Positions 1-9,350 of a stretch of 64,000 nt of DNA are shown here, one piece after another; the first letter of the stretch is position 1, and each line of letters opens with the position of its first letter. This stretch comes from Saccharothrix sp. HUAS TT1 (GTDB lineage Bacteria > Actinomycetota > Actinomycetes > Mycobacteriales > Pseudonocardiaceae): contig NZ_CP160453.1 in NCBI RefSeq assembly GCF_040744945.1, forward strand, positions 4,526,001-4,590,000. The letters are read 5' to 3'. The position numbers were made by a program, and so were the translations under genes. Under the pieces are notes generated by a model that made no database searches, was not told where the DNA came from, and saw only the letters and a list, made by a program, of their open reading frames with translations.

Positions 1-655
1 CGGCGACTCGCACACCGCCGGCTACGGCAACCTGTCCACCTCCCGCGACTGCACCGGCGACCAGGTCAACCGCACCACCGACGCCGACCGCGCGTTCAGC
101 GCGCTGACCGCCCGCGCGCTCGGCGCCGACTACCAGGTCAACGCCTTCTCCGGTCGCGGCATGGTGCGCAACTACAACGGCGGCGAGGCGGGCGCCGACT
201 ACCGCACCTACTACGACCGCGCGCTGCTCGCCGTCGACGGCGACGTGTGGCCGAAGCCGGCGGGCTGGCGACCGCAGCTGGTCGTCGTCGGCCTGGGCAT
301 CAACGACTTCTCGACCGCCGTCAACCCCGGCGAGCCGTGGACGCCGGAGAGCCTGGTCACCGCCTACAAGACGGCGTACCACGGTTTCCTGGACAAGCTG
401 CGCGCCCGCTACGGCAACGACACCACCATCGTCGTCATCGCCACCCAGATGGGCAACACCACCGCGTTCCTCGACTCGACGCGCCAGGTCGTGGCCGAGC
501 GCAACAGCCGCGGCGACGCCCGCGTCCGCCACTGGTACCAGGACAACAGCGGGCTGGACAACGCCGGCTGCCACTGGCACCCGTCGGCCCGCGACCACCG
601 GCTCATCGCCGAGCGGCTGGGCGCGTTCATCGCGACCCTGCCACTGGCCTGGTGA
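1..655 (+). CDS. SGNH/GDSL hydrolase, probable carbohydrate esterase (5' end outside window)
   Basis: The reading frame is open from base 2 to the stop at 653-655, so the start codon and any signal peptide lie upstream of the window. The visible part (217 residues) opens directly on the block I GDSHTAGYG motif, whose Ser is the nucleophile of SGNH hydrolases. The block III-type Asn is in VVVGLGINDF, and the catalytic Asp/His block is near the C-terminus around CHWHP. The GDS-x-T-x-GYG form resembles CE2-type acetyl-xylan esterases, so removal of acetyl groups from polysaccharides outside the cell is the best guess. Substrate and secretion are inference, because the N-terminus is not seen. The neighbouring gene is convergent and unrelated. 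Confidence 0.8.
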   Translation, partial: GDSHTAGYGNLSTSRDCTGDQVNRTTDADRAFSALTARALGADYQVNAFSGRGMVRNYNGGEAGADYRTYYDRALLAVDGDVWPKPAGWRPQLVVVGLGINDFSTAVNPGEPWTPESLVTAYKTAYHGFLDKLRARYGNDTTIVVIATQMGNTTAFLDSTRQVVAERNSRGDARVRHWYQDNSGLDNAGCHWHPSARDHRLIAERLGAFIATLPLAW

Positions 656-706
656 CCGTCCACTCCGGACCATCGTCCCGCGCTGCGGCGCGCGCCGGGT
701 GACTGT

Positions 707-748
707 CGGTCAACGACTGGCGGTCAACGACTGGCGGTCAACGACTGC
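707..748. repeat. Three tandem 14-bp repeats overlapping a stop codon
   Basis: The unit cggtcaacgactgg occurs at 707-720 and 721-734 and with one final mismatch at 735-748; a degraded fourth unit follows. On the minus strand the third unit carries the TGA stop of the NB-ARC/TPR gene (738-740). The other copies lie in its 3' untranslated region, between two convergent genes. This looks like replication slippage at a gene end. Confidence 0.85.
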
Positions 749-3173
749 CGGTCAGCGCGTGCCGCAGGTTCGCGCGCGCGTTCAGCGTCGCGGGGTGGTC
801 GGCGCCCAGCACCCGCTCCCGGTCGGCGATCACCGAGTGGAACTCCGCCACCGCCCGCTCGTGCCGCCCGGCGTCCCACAGCGCGGAGGCCAGGTTGTCG
901 CGGCACGTCAGCGCCTGCGGGTGGTCGGGGCCGAGGTCGCGTTCCAGGGTGTCCCGGGCGGCCTCCAGCAGCTCGACCGCCGCGGCGTGGTCACCGCCCC
1001 CGTCCCGGGCCAGCGCGTGGTTGTTCATCGCGACCAGGGTCAGCGGGTGGGCGTCGCCGAACCGCCGGCGCGCCCGCTCCAGGGTCTCCGCACTGGACGA
1101 CAGCGCGCCGCGCACCTCACCGGCGGCGAGCAGGGTCGTGCTCAGGTCGTTGCGCGCCGCGAACGTGAGCGGGTGCGTCGGGCCGAGCACGCGCTCGACG
1201 TGGGCGGCCACTTCGCGGTGGCGCACGGCGGCGAGCCGCACCAGCCCGGCCTCCCGGTAGGCGGAGGCCAGGTTGAGCCGGGCGGTGAGGGCGTCCGGGT
1301 GGTCCGCGCCGAGCGCCCGCTCCTCGTCCCGCGCCAGCGCCTCGAAGATCCGGACCGCCTGCCGCACGTGCCCGAGCTCCAGCAGCGCGGTGGCGAGGTT
1401 GTTGCGGGCGGTGAAGGTGGACACGTGGTCCCCGCCGAGCACCCGTTCGCACTCCGCCACCGCCCGCCGCCCGGCGGTCACGGCGCCGGCGAGGTCGCCC
1501 GAGTGCCGCAGGCCGCGGACCAGGTTCACCCGCGCCTCCAAGGTGGACGGGTGGTCGTCGCCGACGGCGCGCCTGCACTCGGCGAGCGACTTCTCGTACA
1601 GGGGCGCCGCGCGCGCCACGTCCCGGGCCTCCAGGTAGGTGTTGGCCAGGTTCGTGCGGCTGACCAGCGTGTGCGGGTGGTCGGGGCCCAGCGCCTCCAG
1701 CGAGTCGGCGAGCGCGGCCTCGTGGCCGGCGATCGCCAGTGCGTGCTCGCCCGCCGCCGTCCACGCCTGCGCCAGGTTGTTCCGCAGCGCGGCGACGCCC
1801 TGGTGGTCGCCGGAGTCCTCGGCGTTGCGGAGCGCGCGGGTGAAGTGGGCGGTCGCGGTGGCCAGGTCGCCCTGGTGGGCCAGGAACAGGCCCACCCCGT
1901 TGAGCAGGGCGGAGGTCCACGCCGTGTCGTCCGCGGGATCGCTGTGGTCCAGCAGCGCCCGGGCGTGCGGCAGGACCGCGCGGTACACCGGCCAGGCCCC
2001 GGGCTCCTGCCGGTCCAGCCCGCCCACGACCCGGGACAGCGCGGTGGTGGCGGCGTCCCGGGCCGCGGCGACGTCCTCGGCCCGCCGGTGCGGGTCGTCC
2101 GGGTCCGGCGTGCGGCTGACCGCCTGCACCAGCCGGTGCACGCTCACCGCGTGCCGGTCGAGGCGGATCATGCTGTACGCCGCCAGCCTGCCCAGCGCGT
2201 CCAGCACGTCCACGTCGTCGTCGCCCAGGAACGCGCGGTGGATGTCGTCCGGGGCGTACCAGGCCAGCTCGCGCAGCACCCGGCCCGCCGCCGGCGTGTC
2301 GGCCAGCCGGTCCTGGGTGACCCGCCAGACCCGTGCCATCGTCCGCCGCGCGTCGGCGCCCTCGCCGGTCGCGGTGAACACCCGCGCCGGGTACCGGTCC
2401 AGCAGCGCCAGGTAGGAGGTCGGGGTGATGCGGTTCTGGGCCAGGTAGGCGCCCGCCTGGTGGACGGCCAGCGGCAGCTGCCCGAGCTCGTCGCACAGCC
2501 GGCGCGCGCCGTCGAGGTCGGCGTCCGGCCAGTCGGCGCGCGCGGTCCCGGCCAGCAGCTCCTCCGCCGCGCCGGGCGGCAGCACGTCCAGCGCCACGGT
2601 CGGGACGCCCCGCCACCCGGTGCCGCGCCTGCTGGTGATCACCACTGCGCCGGTGCGCACCCGTGACAGCAGCACGTCCGCGTCGGACGGCGACTCCAGG
2701 TCGTCCAGCACCACCAGCCAGTCCCGGTGGGCCGCCAGCCACCGCAGCCCCGCCTCGACCCGCTGTTCGAGCGGCGCGGCGGCGAGGTCCGGCCGCACGC
2801 CGACCGCCAGTTCGGCGAGCCCGTCGCCGACCGCCGCCCGCGAGTCCGCGGTGATCCACCAGACCAGCTCGTACCGATCGCGGTGCAGCTCGGCGAACCG
2901 CGCCACCAGGGTGCTCTTGCCCACCCCGCCCAGGCCGTGCACCGCCACCACCCGACCGGACCCCTCCGTCGCGGAACCCAGTCGCGCCAGCTCGTCGTCC
3001 CGGCCGACGAACACGCCGGTGGGCACGGGGGCCCGCAGCGGCGGGACCGACCCGACGCGCTCGCCCACCACCACGACCAGGTCCCGCCCGGCCTGCAACA
3101 CCGCCGACCGCCCCGACGCGACACCGGACTGGACGACCCGCTCCGCCCCGCCACCCTCGCCGTCCACCGGCAA
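738..3173 (-). CDS. NB-ARC STAND ATPase with C-terminal kinesin-light-chain-type TPRs
   Basis: This is a predicted cytoplasmic signal-transduction NTPase of 811 residues. The Walker A motif GLGGVGKST is at about 80-88 and the Walker B stretch WLVVLDDLE at about 152-160, followed by NB-ARC helices. From about residue 400 to the end there are TPRs of about 42 residues. Each carries a G-x-DHP-x-TL signature, seen about eight times (for example GPDHPHTL and GADHPATL). Such NLR-like proteins in actinomycetes are regulators or, in several studied cases, antiphage sensors; the role here is unknown. The first Met is coded by TTG at 3173, and a GTG two codons later is an equally good start. The gene stands alone and its stop lies in the tandem repeat at 707-748. 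Confidence 0.85.
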   Translation of the reverse strand: MPVDGEGGGAERVVQSGVASGRSAVLQAGRDLVVVVGERVGSVPPLRAPVPTGVFVGRDDELARLGSATEGSGRVVAVHGLGGVGKSTLVARFAELHRDRYELVWWITADSRAAVGDGLAELAVGVRPDLAAAPLEQRVEAGLRWLAAHRDWLVVLDDLESPSDADVLLSRVRTGAVVITSRRGTGWRGVPTVALDVLPPGAAEELLAGTARADWPDADLDGARRLCDELGQLPLAVHQAGAYLAQNRITPTSYLALLDRYPARVFTATGEGADARRTMARVWRVTQDRLADTPAAGRVLRELAWYAPDDIHRAFLGDDDVDVLDALGRLAAYSMIRLDRHAVSVHRLVQAVSRTPDPDDPHRRAEDVAAARDAATTALSRVVGGLDRQEPGAWPVYRAVLPHARALLDHSDPADDTAWTSALLNGVGLFLAHQGDLATATAHFTRALRNAEDSGDHQGVAALRNNLAQAWTAAGEHALAIAGHEAALADSLEALGPDHPHTLVSRTNLANTYLEARDVARAAPLYEKSLAECRRAVGDDHPSTLEARVNLVRGLRHSGDLAGAVTAGRRAVAECERVLGGDHVSTFTARNNLATALLELGHVRQAVRIFEALARDEERALGADHPDALTARLNLASAYREAGLVRLAAVRHREVAAHVERVLGPTHPLTFAARNDLSTTLLAAGEVRGALSSSAETLERARRRFGDAHPLTLVAMNNHALARDGGGDHAAAVELLEAARDTLERDLGPDHPQALTCRDNLASALWDAGRHERAVAEFHSVIADRERVLGADHPATLNARANLRHALTGSR

Positions 3174-3448
3174 CCACCCCGTCCACGCGCCAGGAGCAGG
3201 CCGAGCACGGCCGGCTGATCACGCACACGAGAACCCGAGGACAGTGCCGGGACAACGCACTAATGCGGTCAGGGAGCCGGCGCGGCGGGCCTGGCCTGAC
3301 CGGCCAGGACCGCGGCGGCGGAGGAGAGCGGGGGAACTATGCTCGGAGTGGGAGGAAGCTCCCCCATAGCCTCACCCGCGCAACCTAACACCCGCGACGG
3401 TCGCCGCGGTATCGGGTTCCACGGCGTGGCCTGCGTGCTCGTCAGCGG

Positions 3449-5584
3449 TCAGCGCGGCACCAGGTTCCGCAACGTGGCCAGGGTGATCACCGTCGACCCG
3501 GCGGGCAGCCCCTCCGGCCGCTCGATCCCGACGTAGGCGACCGGCTCCGCGAACGTCGCACCGGGCGTCCACGCGGTGGTCTCACCGGCCTTGGCGCGCA
3601 ACAGGTCCACGAGGTGGCCGACCGTGGTGCGCCGGTGCGCGACCAGGGACCGGGCGAGCACCGCCACCGTCACGCGGTGGTCCTCGACCCGGTTGCCCCA
3701 CGTCGCGCCGCGCTGGTGCAGGTGCAGCCACTTCGCCGTCCACGACCCGTCGTCGTCCCGGCGGAACACCATCGGCACCGCGACGCGCCCCGAGCCGCGC
3801 AGGTCGGACCGCATCCGCACGGTGGCCGGCTCGAACGGGCGGCCGAGCTGGTCGCGGTCCCTGGTCATGAAGCCGAACACCGACTCGGCGACGTCGGCGA
3901 AGCCCTCGCCGTCGTAGATGTTCACCTGCGGCACGACGTACCGCGCCGACACGGTGCCCAGCACCACGTCGATGAACTCCGTCGCGCCGTCGGGCGCGGA
4001 GGTGAGGTCGCCGGAGTAGTACGCGCCGCCGGAGCCGTGGTCGGTCCACGACACCTGCCCGGCGTAGCCGAAGTCGTCGTCCAGCAGCAGCACCGACAGG
4101 TCGTAGTCGGTGGACTCGCGGCGCTGCCGCCAGTGCACGAAGAACCGCAGCAGCTCGCCCGCCAGCGGCGTGGTGGAACCGCGCGGCATCACGCCGAAGC
4201 CGTCCGCGACGGCCTTGTCCGACAGCGGCAGCGCCAGGGTGAGCACGTCGGGGTCGACCACGAGCCGGTCGTGCGCGGGCAGCCTGCGCAGCAGCTCGTC
4301 GTCCACCGCGGCCGTCAGCCGGGACACGACGGCGTGGTCCAGCCCCGGCCGCTCGTCGGGCGTCGCCCAGGCGCGCCCCTCCCGGTTGACGAACACCCGG
4401 GTCGGGGTCGCGGCGGTGCGGTTGACCAGGTGCTCGCGCACCGAGCACAGCACCCGCCCCGACACGGCGCCCAGCGCGGGCTCCACGATCCCGACGACCT
4501 CCTCGACGTCGTCGGGCGCGCAGGACCGCAGCACCCGGTCCAGCGAGCGGAGCAGCCGACCGGGCGCGACCGACAGCAGCCGGGCCGCGCCGGGGACGTC
4601 GCCCGCGGCGAACCGGGCCTCGACCCGGCTCGCGAGCGACCGGACGTCCCGCTCGCCGCGCGCCACCGCGAACACGTCCCGGGCGTGCGGGAACGCGCCG
4701 TGCTCGTGCGGGTGCAGCCGCTCGCCGAGCCGCTGCCACCGGCCGCGGTGCGGCGCCACGTCGCCGAGCTTGGCCGGGTCGGCGGCGACCACGGCGTCCA
4801 GCGCGGCCAGCAGCGCCCGGCGCTCGGGGCGGCGGAACGACCGGAACCTCGTCGGCCGCAACAGGGTCACGTCGCCGCCCGAGGCCGCGCAGGCCAGCCG
4901 CAGCACGTCCGTCACGGTGTCCACGGCCACCGGCGGCCGACCCGCCGCGAGGCGGGCCGCGTTGACCACGGCCCGGTTCTCCCGCACCGGGATCGGGTCG
5001 GGCTGCTCACCGTCCGGGCAGGACCGGGCCAGGTCGCCGAGCAGGATCAGGTCCTCCTCGCGCAGCGGCGTGGTGCTCGTGGCCAGCTCGGCGTACAGCG
5101 ACCGGGCCTCCTCGGCCGCGGTCCCGCCCAGGTGCAGCACCGTGAGCCGGTCCCGCACCGACGGGACCAGCTCGTCGTGCGCGGCCAGCAACTCCTCGTA
5201 CGAGTGCCGCGCGCGGCCGTACTCCGGCAGCCGCAGGAGGTCCAGGACGGCCGGCGGCGGCCCGTCGCCGATCGCCTTGCGCAGGCAGGTCAGCCAGAAC
5301 TCGGTGGTGTCCGGCACGCCGTCCGGGAAGTCGCGGAAGCAGGGGTTGTGCGCGACGTGGTCGGCCACCAGCTCGCGCACCGCGACGACCGCCCCGACGG
5401 CGAGGGTCCTCGCCGCGGCGGGCGACAGCCCCGACAGGTGCCGCAGGAGGTCGCCGGACGCCTTGAACCCGGCCTGGAGGAGCGTGGCGTCGAACTGCCG
5501 GGCGACGGCGCGGCCGTCACCGGGGGCGCCGGGTGACGCCGGCACGCGCAGCGTCTTCTGGATGAGCGCTCTGTCTTCGGGCAT
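3449..5584 (-). CDS. Large TerD-domain protein (SCO0854/MXAN_6230-like)
   Basis: The protein has 711 residues from the ATG at 5584; a TTG ten codons upstream (5614) is possible but has no better ribosome site. The C-terminal half contains a TerD/CABP-like domain, recognisable by LLLDDDFGYAGQVSWTDH and then GGAYYSGDLTSAPDGATEFIDV. That acidic pattern is typical of the Ca-binding stress proteins of the tellurite-resistance group. The N-terminal 400 residues are alpha-helical with no motif I can name. Family members carry a RING-like Cys/His domain, but I see no such cluster here. The function of this family is not established; a chemical or cell-envelope stress role is inference. It is monocistronic and divergent from the osmoprotectant operon. 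Confidence 0.7.
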   Translation of the reverse strand: MPEDRALIQKTLRVPASPGAPGDGRAVARQFDATLLQAGFKASGDLLRHLSGLSPAAARTLAVGAVVAVRELVADHVAHNPCFRDFPDGVPDTTEFWLTCLRKAIGDGPPPAVLDLLRLPEYGRARHSYEELLAAHDELVPSVRDRLTVLHLGGTAAEEARSLYAELATSTTPLREEDLILLGDLARSCPDGEQPDPIPVRENRAVVNAARLAAGRPPVAVDTVTDVLRLACAASGGDVTLLRPTRFRSFRRPERRALLAALDAVVAADPAKLGDVAPHRGRWQRLGERLHPHEHGAFPHARDVFAVARGERDVRSLASRVEARFAAGDVPGAARLLSVAPGRLLRSLDRVLRSCAPDDVEEVVGIVEPALGAVSGRVLCSVREHLVNRTAATPTRVFVNREGRAWATPDERPGLDHAVVSRLTAAVDDELLRRLPAHDRLVVDPDVLTLALPLSDKAVADGFGVMPRGSTTPLAGELLRFFVHWRQRRESTDYDLSVLLLDDDFGYAGQVSWTDHGSGGAYYSGDLTSAPDGATEFIDVVLGTVSARYVVPQVNIYDGEGFADVAESVFGFMTRDRDQLGRPFEPATVRMRSDLRGSGRVAVPMVFRRDDDGSWTAKWLHLHQRGATWGNRVEDHRVTVAVLARSLVAHRRTTVGHLVDLLRAKAGETTAWTPGATFAEPVAYVGIERPEGLPAGSTVITLATLRNLVPR

Positions 5585-5838
5585 GGGACGCTCATTACAG
5601 CAGAGCGAGCCCAACCCGCGTCCGGGGTTTTCGGAGTCCGATCAGGACTGGTGCGGCGGACCGCGCGCGCAGCGGATCGTCAGGTCTTCGTCAGGTGCGG
5701 TGCCGATCCGCTGCGGGAGGATGGCCGGGTCATGACTCTTGTTGAGCGGCCGGTGAGGCCGCGCGCCATCGGGAACTGCCCGCACCCGCACACCGCGGAA
5801 CCGATACGCGCGGGGGAGCGCGGACCCAGGGCGGCGCC
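5585..5838. promoter_or_regulatory. Divergent intergenic region upstream of the osmoprotectant ABC operon
   Basis: These 254 bp must hold the promoters of the TerD-like gene (minus) and the ABC operon (plus). A short inverted repeat, gcggcc-5 nt-ggccgc, lies at 5746-5762. A 36-codon ORF runs from the ATG at 5732 to 5842 and overlaps the permease GTG as GTGA, but it has only a distant GGAGG. No clear -10/-35 pair was recognised. Confidence 0.4.
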
Positions 5839-6489
5839 GTGAGCTTCTGGGAGTTCGTCTCGGACCGGTGGAGCAGGCTGCTGGTCGAAGCGGTGCTGCA
5901 CGTCAGCGCCGTGGTGCAGTGCGCGCTGCTGGCCGGGTTGATCGGCGTGGCGATCGGGGTGGCGGTGCACCGCAGCCCGCTCGGCTCGACCGCCGCGACC
6001 GCGTTGACCAGCGCCGTGCTCACCATCCCGTCGTTCGCGCTGCTGGGCCTGCTGATCCCGGTGCTGGGCCTGGGCGTGAAGCCGACGGTGGTCGCGCTGG
6101 TGCTGTACGGGCTGCTGCCGGTGGTGCGGAACACGATCGTCGGCCTCGGCGGCGTCGACCCGGCGGTGCGCGACGCGGCCCGCGGCATCGGCATGGGCCG
6201 GGTGCGCGTGCTGACCAGGGTCGAGCTGCGGCTGGCGTGGCCCGCGATCCTGGCGGGCGCCCGGGTCGCCACGCAGATGCTGATGGGCATCGCCGCGATC
6301 GCCGCCTACGCCCGCGGCCCCGGTCTCGGCGTCGAGATCTTCGCCGGGCTGACCAGGGCGGGCAGCGCGAACGCGACCAACCAGGCGATCGCCGGGACCG
6401 TCGGCATCGTCGTCCTCGCGCTGGTCCTGGACGGGATCTTCGCGCTCATCGGGCGGTACACCGTCTCCAGGGGGATCCGTGGCCAGTGA
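5839..6489 (+). CDS. Osmoprotectant (betaine/choline-type) ABC transporter permease 1
   Basis: This integral membrane permease has 216 residues and about five or six hydrophobic segments. It carries the binding-protein-dependent transport signature around LPVVRNTIVGLGGVDPAVRDAARGIGMG (EAA loop, about residues 95-122), typical of ProW/OpuCB proteins. It starts at GTG 5839. It overlaps the ATPase gene by 11 bp, so the two are co-transcribed and probably co-translated. With the second permease, the ATPase and the lipoprotein it forms an OpuC-type importer of glycine betaine, choline or similar compatible solutes. The family assignment is strong; the exact solute is not readable. Confidence 0.9.
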   Translation: MSFWEFVSDRWSRLLVEAVLHVSAVVQCALLAGLIGVAIGVAVHRSPLGSTAATALTSAVLTIPSFALLGLLIPVLGLGVKPTVVALVLYGLLPVVRNTIVGLGGVDPAVRDAARGIGMGRVRVLTRVELRLAWPAILAGARVATQMLMGIAAIAAYARGPGLGVEIFAGLTRAGSANATNQAIAGTVGIVVLALVLDGIFALIGRYTVSRGIRGQ

Positions 6490-7591
6490 GATCGAGTTCG
6501 TCGACGTGACCAAGCGCTACCCCGGTATGGCCGCGCCCGCCGTGGAGTCGTTCAGCCTGACCGTCCCGGCCGGCGAGACCGTGGTGTTCGTCGGGCCGTC
6601 CGGGTGCGGCAAGACGACCACCATGCGCATGGTCAACCGGCTGATCGAGCCGACGTCCGGCCGGATCGCCCTCGACGGGCAGGACACGCGGTCGCTCGAC
6701 CCGGACGAGCTGCGCCGCGGCATCGGGTACGCCATCCAGCAGGCCGGGCTGTTCCCGCACATGACCGTCGGCCAGAACGTCGGCGCGGTGCCGGGCCTGC
6801 TCGGCTGGGGCCGCGACCGGATCGCCGAGCGGGTGGACGAGATGCTGGACCTGGTGGGGCTCGACCCGGCCGACTTCCGCGACCGCTACCCGCGGCAGCT
6901 CTCGGGCGGCCAGCAGCAGCGCGTCGGCGTCGCCAGGGCGCTGGCCGCCGACCCGCCCGTGCTGCTGATGGACGAGCCGTTCGGCGCGGTGGACCCGATC
7001 ACCCGCGGCAACCTGCAGGACGAGCTGATGCGGTTGCAGGCCGAGCTGCGCAAGACGATCGTGTTCGTCACGCACGACTTCGACGAGGCGGTCAAGATCG
7101 GCGACCGGATCGCGGTGCTCGGGCCGCGCTCGACCGTGCTCCAGTACGACACGCCCGAGGCGATCCTGGCCAACCCGGCGGACGACACGGTCGCCGGTTT
7201 CGTCGGCGCGGGCGCGTCGCTCAAGCAGCTCCGGCTGCGCCGGGTGCGCGAGGTCGAGCTGAGCCAGGCGGTGACGGCGTCGGTGCGGGACGAACCCGCC
7301 GAGGTCGGCCGCCGGCTGGCCGGCTCGCCGCACCGGTACGCGCTGCTGCTGGACGCCCGCGGCCGCCCGGTGAGCTGGGTGCACGCGGGCAACCCGGGGC
7401 AGCCGCGGCCCGTCGGCGACTCCGTGTCGCTGCAGTCGACGCTCCAGGACGCGCTGGAGGCCATCCTCACCGAGGGCGGCGCGGCGGTCGTCACGGGGGC
7501 GCGCGGCGAGTACGTGGGCCTGGTCGAGGTGGACGCGGTGATCGGCACCGTGCAGAAGCTGCGCGACGACCACGCGGAGGTGGGCGTGTGA
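6479..7591 (+). CDS. Osmoprotectant ABC transporter ATP-binding protein with C-terminal CBS pair
   Basis: This 370-residue cytoplasmic ATPase energises the OpuC-type importer. It has Walker A GPSGCGKTT at about 41-49, the Q-loop, the signature LSGGQQQR and Walker B VLLMDEPFGAVD. After about residue 240 there is a regulatory tail resembling a pair of CBS domains. In OpuCA/OpuA homologues this tail senses ionic strength and gates transport. The start is GTG 6479, inside the upstream permease gene. Its TGA overlaps the GTG of the second permease. Length and domain order match full-length family members. Confidence 0.92.
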   Translation: MASEIEFVDVTKRYPGMAAPAVESFSLTVPAGETVVFVGPSGCGKTTTMRMVNRLIEPTSGRIALDGQDTRSLDPDELRRGIGYAIQQAGLFPHMTVGQNVGAVPGLLGWGRDRIAERVDEMLDLVGLDPADFRDRYPRQLSGGQQQRVGVARALAADPPVLLMDEPFGAVDPITRGNLQDELMRLQAELRKTIVFVTHDFDEAVKIGDRIAVLGPRSTVLQYDTPEAILANPADDTVAGFVGAGASLKQLRLRRVREVELSQAVTASVRDEPAEVGRRLAGSPHRYALLLDARGRPVSWVHAGNPGQPRPVGDSVSLQSTLQDALEAILTEGGAAVVTGARGEYVGLVEVDAVIGTVQKLRDDHAEVGV

Positions 7592-8373
7592 CGGCGGCGA
7601 CCTCGTCGCAGGCCGCGGCGACCGCTCCGGCGGCGGCGCGCCGGCGGGCCGAACGGCTCCGGCTGCTGGTCCAGCCGGTCGTCGTGGTCCTGCTCGTCGG
7701 CGGCGTGCTGGCCTGGGCGTTCAGCCGGGACCTCGACTCCATCGAGCGGCAGAGCCTGAACGCCGCCGCGCTGACCTCCGCGACCTGGGACCACCTGGTG
7801 ATCAGCGTCGTGGTGACCGCGCTGGTGCTGGTGGTGGCCGTGCCGCTGGGGATCGTGCTCACCCGGCCCGGCGCCCGCCGCGCCGCGCCGGTGTTCCTCG
7901 GCATCGCCACGATCGGCCAGGCGTCGCCCGCGATCGGCATCCTGGTGCTGTTCTTCCTGGTGTCCGGGATGGAGGGGCTGTGGGCGGCGGTGCTGCCGAT
8001 CGCCTTCTACACGCTGCTGCCGGTGCTGCGGAACACCGTGGTCGGCCTCCAGGGGGTCGACCCGGCGCTGGTGGACGCGGGTCGCGGCATCGGCATGTCG
8101 GCCCTGGCGGTGCTGCGCCGGATCGAGCTGCCGCTGGCCGTGCCGCTGATCCTGGCCGGGCTGCGCACCGCGCTGGTGCACGCCGTCGGCGTGGCCACGC
8201 TGGCGGTGTTCGTCAACGGCGGCGGCCTCGGCCTGCTGATCGACACCGGTTACAAGCTGGCCAGGGCGCCCGTGCTGATCACCGGCGCGGTGCTGGCCGT
8301 CGGCCTCGCCCTGCTGGTCGACTGGCTCGGCGCGGTGGCCGAGACCCACCTCGGGCCGAAGGGGCTGCGATGA
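7588..8373 (+). CDS. Osmoprotectant ABC transporter permease 2
   Basis: This 261-residue permease starts at GTG 7588 in a 4-bp GTGA overlap with the ATPase gene. The N-terminus has about 25 charged or small residues, then a first membrane helix (VVVVLLVGGVLAWAF) and about five more. The EAA-like loop LPVLRNTVVGLQGVDPALVDAGRGIGMS parallels that of permease 1, as expected for paralogous OpuCB/OpuCD subunits that form a heterodimeric channel. The C-terminus overlaps the start of the binding protein gene by 4 bp (ATGA). Confidence 0.9.
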   Translation: MTAATSSQAAATAPAAARRRAERLRLLVQPVVVVLLVGGVLAWAFSRDLDSIERQSLNAAALTSATWDHLVISVVVTALVLVVAVPLGIVLTRPGARRAAPVFLGIATIGQASPAIGILVLFFLVSGMEGLWAAVLPIAFYTLLPVLRNTVVGLQGVDPALVDAGRGIGMSALAVLRRIELPLAVPLILAGLRTALVHAVGVATLAVFVNGGGLGLLIDTGYKLARAPVLITGAVLAVGLALLVDWLGAVAETHLGPKGLR

Positions 8374-9350
8374 CCGGGCGGCGGATCAGGCTGACCGCGC
8401 TGCTGGTGGTGTCCGCGGTGCTGTCCGGCTGCGGGCTGGAGTCGTCGTTCGCGCTGCCGTTCGAGGTGGGGCCGGGCTCGATCCGGCCCGTGCCCGAGCT
8501 GGCCGGGGTGGACGTCGCGGTCGGCTCCAAGGACTTCACCGAGAACCAGGTGCTCGGCTACGTCGCCGAGGTCGCGCTGGACGCGGCCGGGGCCGAGGTC
8601 CGGGACATGACCAACATCCAGGGCTCCAACAGCTCCCGGCAGGCGTTGATCACCGGCGACGTCGACGTGTCCTGGGACTACACCGGCACCGGCTGGATCA
8701 GCTACCTCGGCAACACCGAGCCGATCCCCGAGGAGCGGGCGCAGTACGAGGCCGTCCGCGACGCCGACCTGGCCCGCAACGGCCTGCGCTGGCTGGACTA
8801 CTCGGCGGTCAACAACACCTACGCCTTCGCGGTGACCGCGGACTACGCCCGCGCGCACGACCTGCGCACGACGTCCGACATGGTCGAGCTGATCGCGCGG
8901 GACCCCTCCCAGGGCGTGTTCTGCCTGGAGACCGAGTTCACCAGCCGCGACGACGGGTTCCCGGGCGTCGCGCGGGCGTACGGGTTCGACCCGGGCGCCG
9001 TGCGGGTCAAGACGTTCGGCACCGGCACCATCTACACCGCGACCGCGCAGGGGCTGTGCAACTTCGGCGAGGTGTTCACCACCGACGGCCGCATCACCGC
9101 GCTCGACCTGGTGGTGCTGGAGGACGACCGGAAGTTCTTCCCGCAGTACAACGCCGCCGTCGTGCTGCGCGAGGACTTCCACACCGCCCACCCGCAGGTC
9201 GCGGAGGTGCTGGCGCCGGTGGTCGAGGCGCTGGACAACGACACGATCCGCGCGCTCAACGCCGAGGTGGACGTCGACGGCCGCGACCCGGCGGCGGTCG
9301 CCCGGGACTGGATGGTCCGCGAGGGCTTCGTCACCCTGCCCGCCACCTGA
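8370..9350 (+). CDS. Osmoprotectant ABC transporter substrate-binding lipoprotein
   Basis: The protein has 326 residues. The N-terminal signal ends in the lipobox VLSGC, making Cys21 the lipid-modified residue, so the mature protein sits on the outer face of the membrane. The body shows the OpuAC/OpuCC (ProX-like) pattern: GSKDFTENQVLGY near the start, GDVDVSWDYTGTGW, and aromatic residues that would form the cage for a quaternary ammonium ligand. ATGA overlap with permease 2 makes it the last gene of a four-gene operon. The stop at 9348-9350 abuts the end of the opposing dioxygenase remnant. An osmotic-stress import role follows from the family. Confidence 0.92.
   Translation: MTGRRIRLTALLVVSAVLSGCGLESSFALPFEVGPGSIRPVPELAGVDVAVGSKDFTENQVLGYVAEVALDAAGAEVRDMTNIQGSNSSRQALITGDVDVSWDYTGTGWISYLGNTEPIPEERAQYEAVRDADLARNGLRWLDYSAVNNTYAFAVTADYARAHDLRTTSDMVELIARDPSQGVFCLETEFTSRDDGFPGVARAYGFDPGAVRVKTFGTGTIYTATAQGLCNFGEVFTTDGRITALDLVVLEDDRKFFPQYNAAVVLREDFHTAHPQVAEVLAPVVEALDNDTIRALNAEVDVDGRDPAAVARDWMVREGFVTLPAT

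Noticed and set aside
707..748. Tandem 14-bp units considered as a CRISPR remnant or iteron set
   Set aside because: The repeats are directly adjacent without spacers, there are only three, and no cas or rep gene is near.
5732..5842. 36-codon ORF ending in GTGA overlap with the first osmoprotectant permease
   Set aside because: The only ribosome-like site is 11 bases away and the peptide has no recognisable feature; kept only as a note in the intergenic entry.
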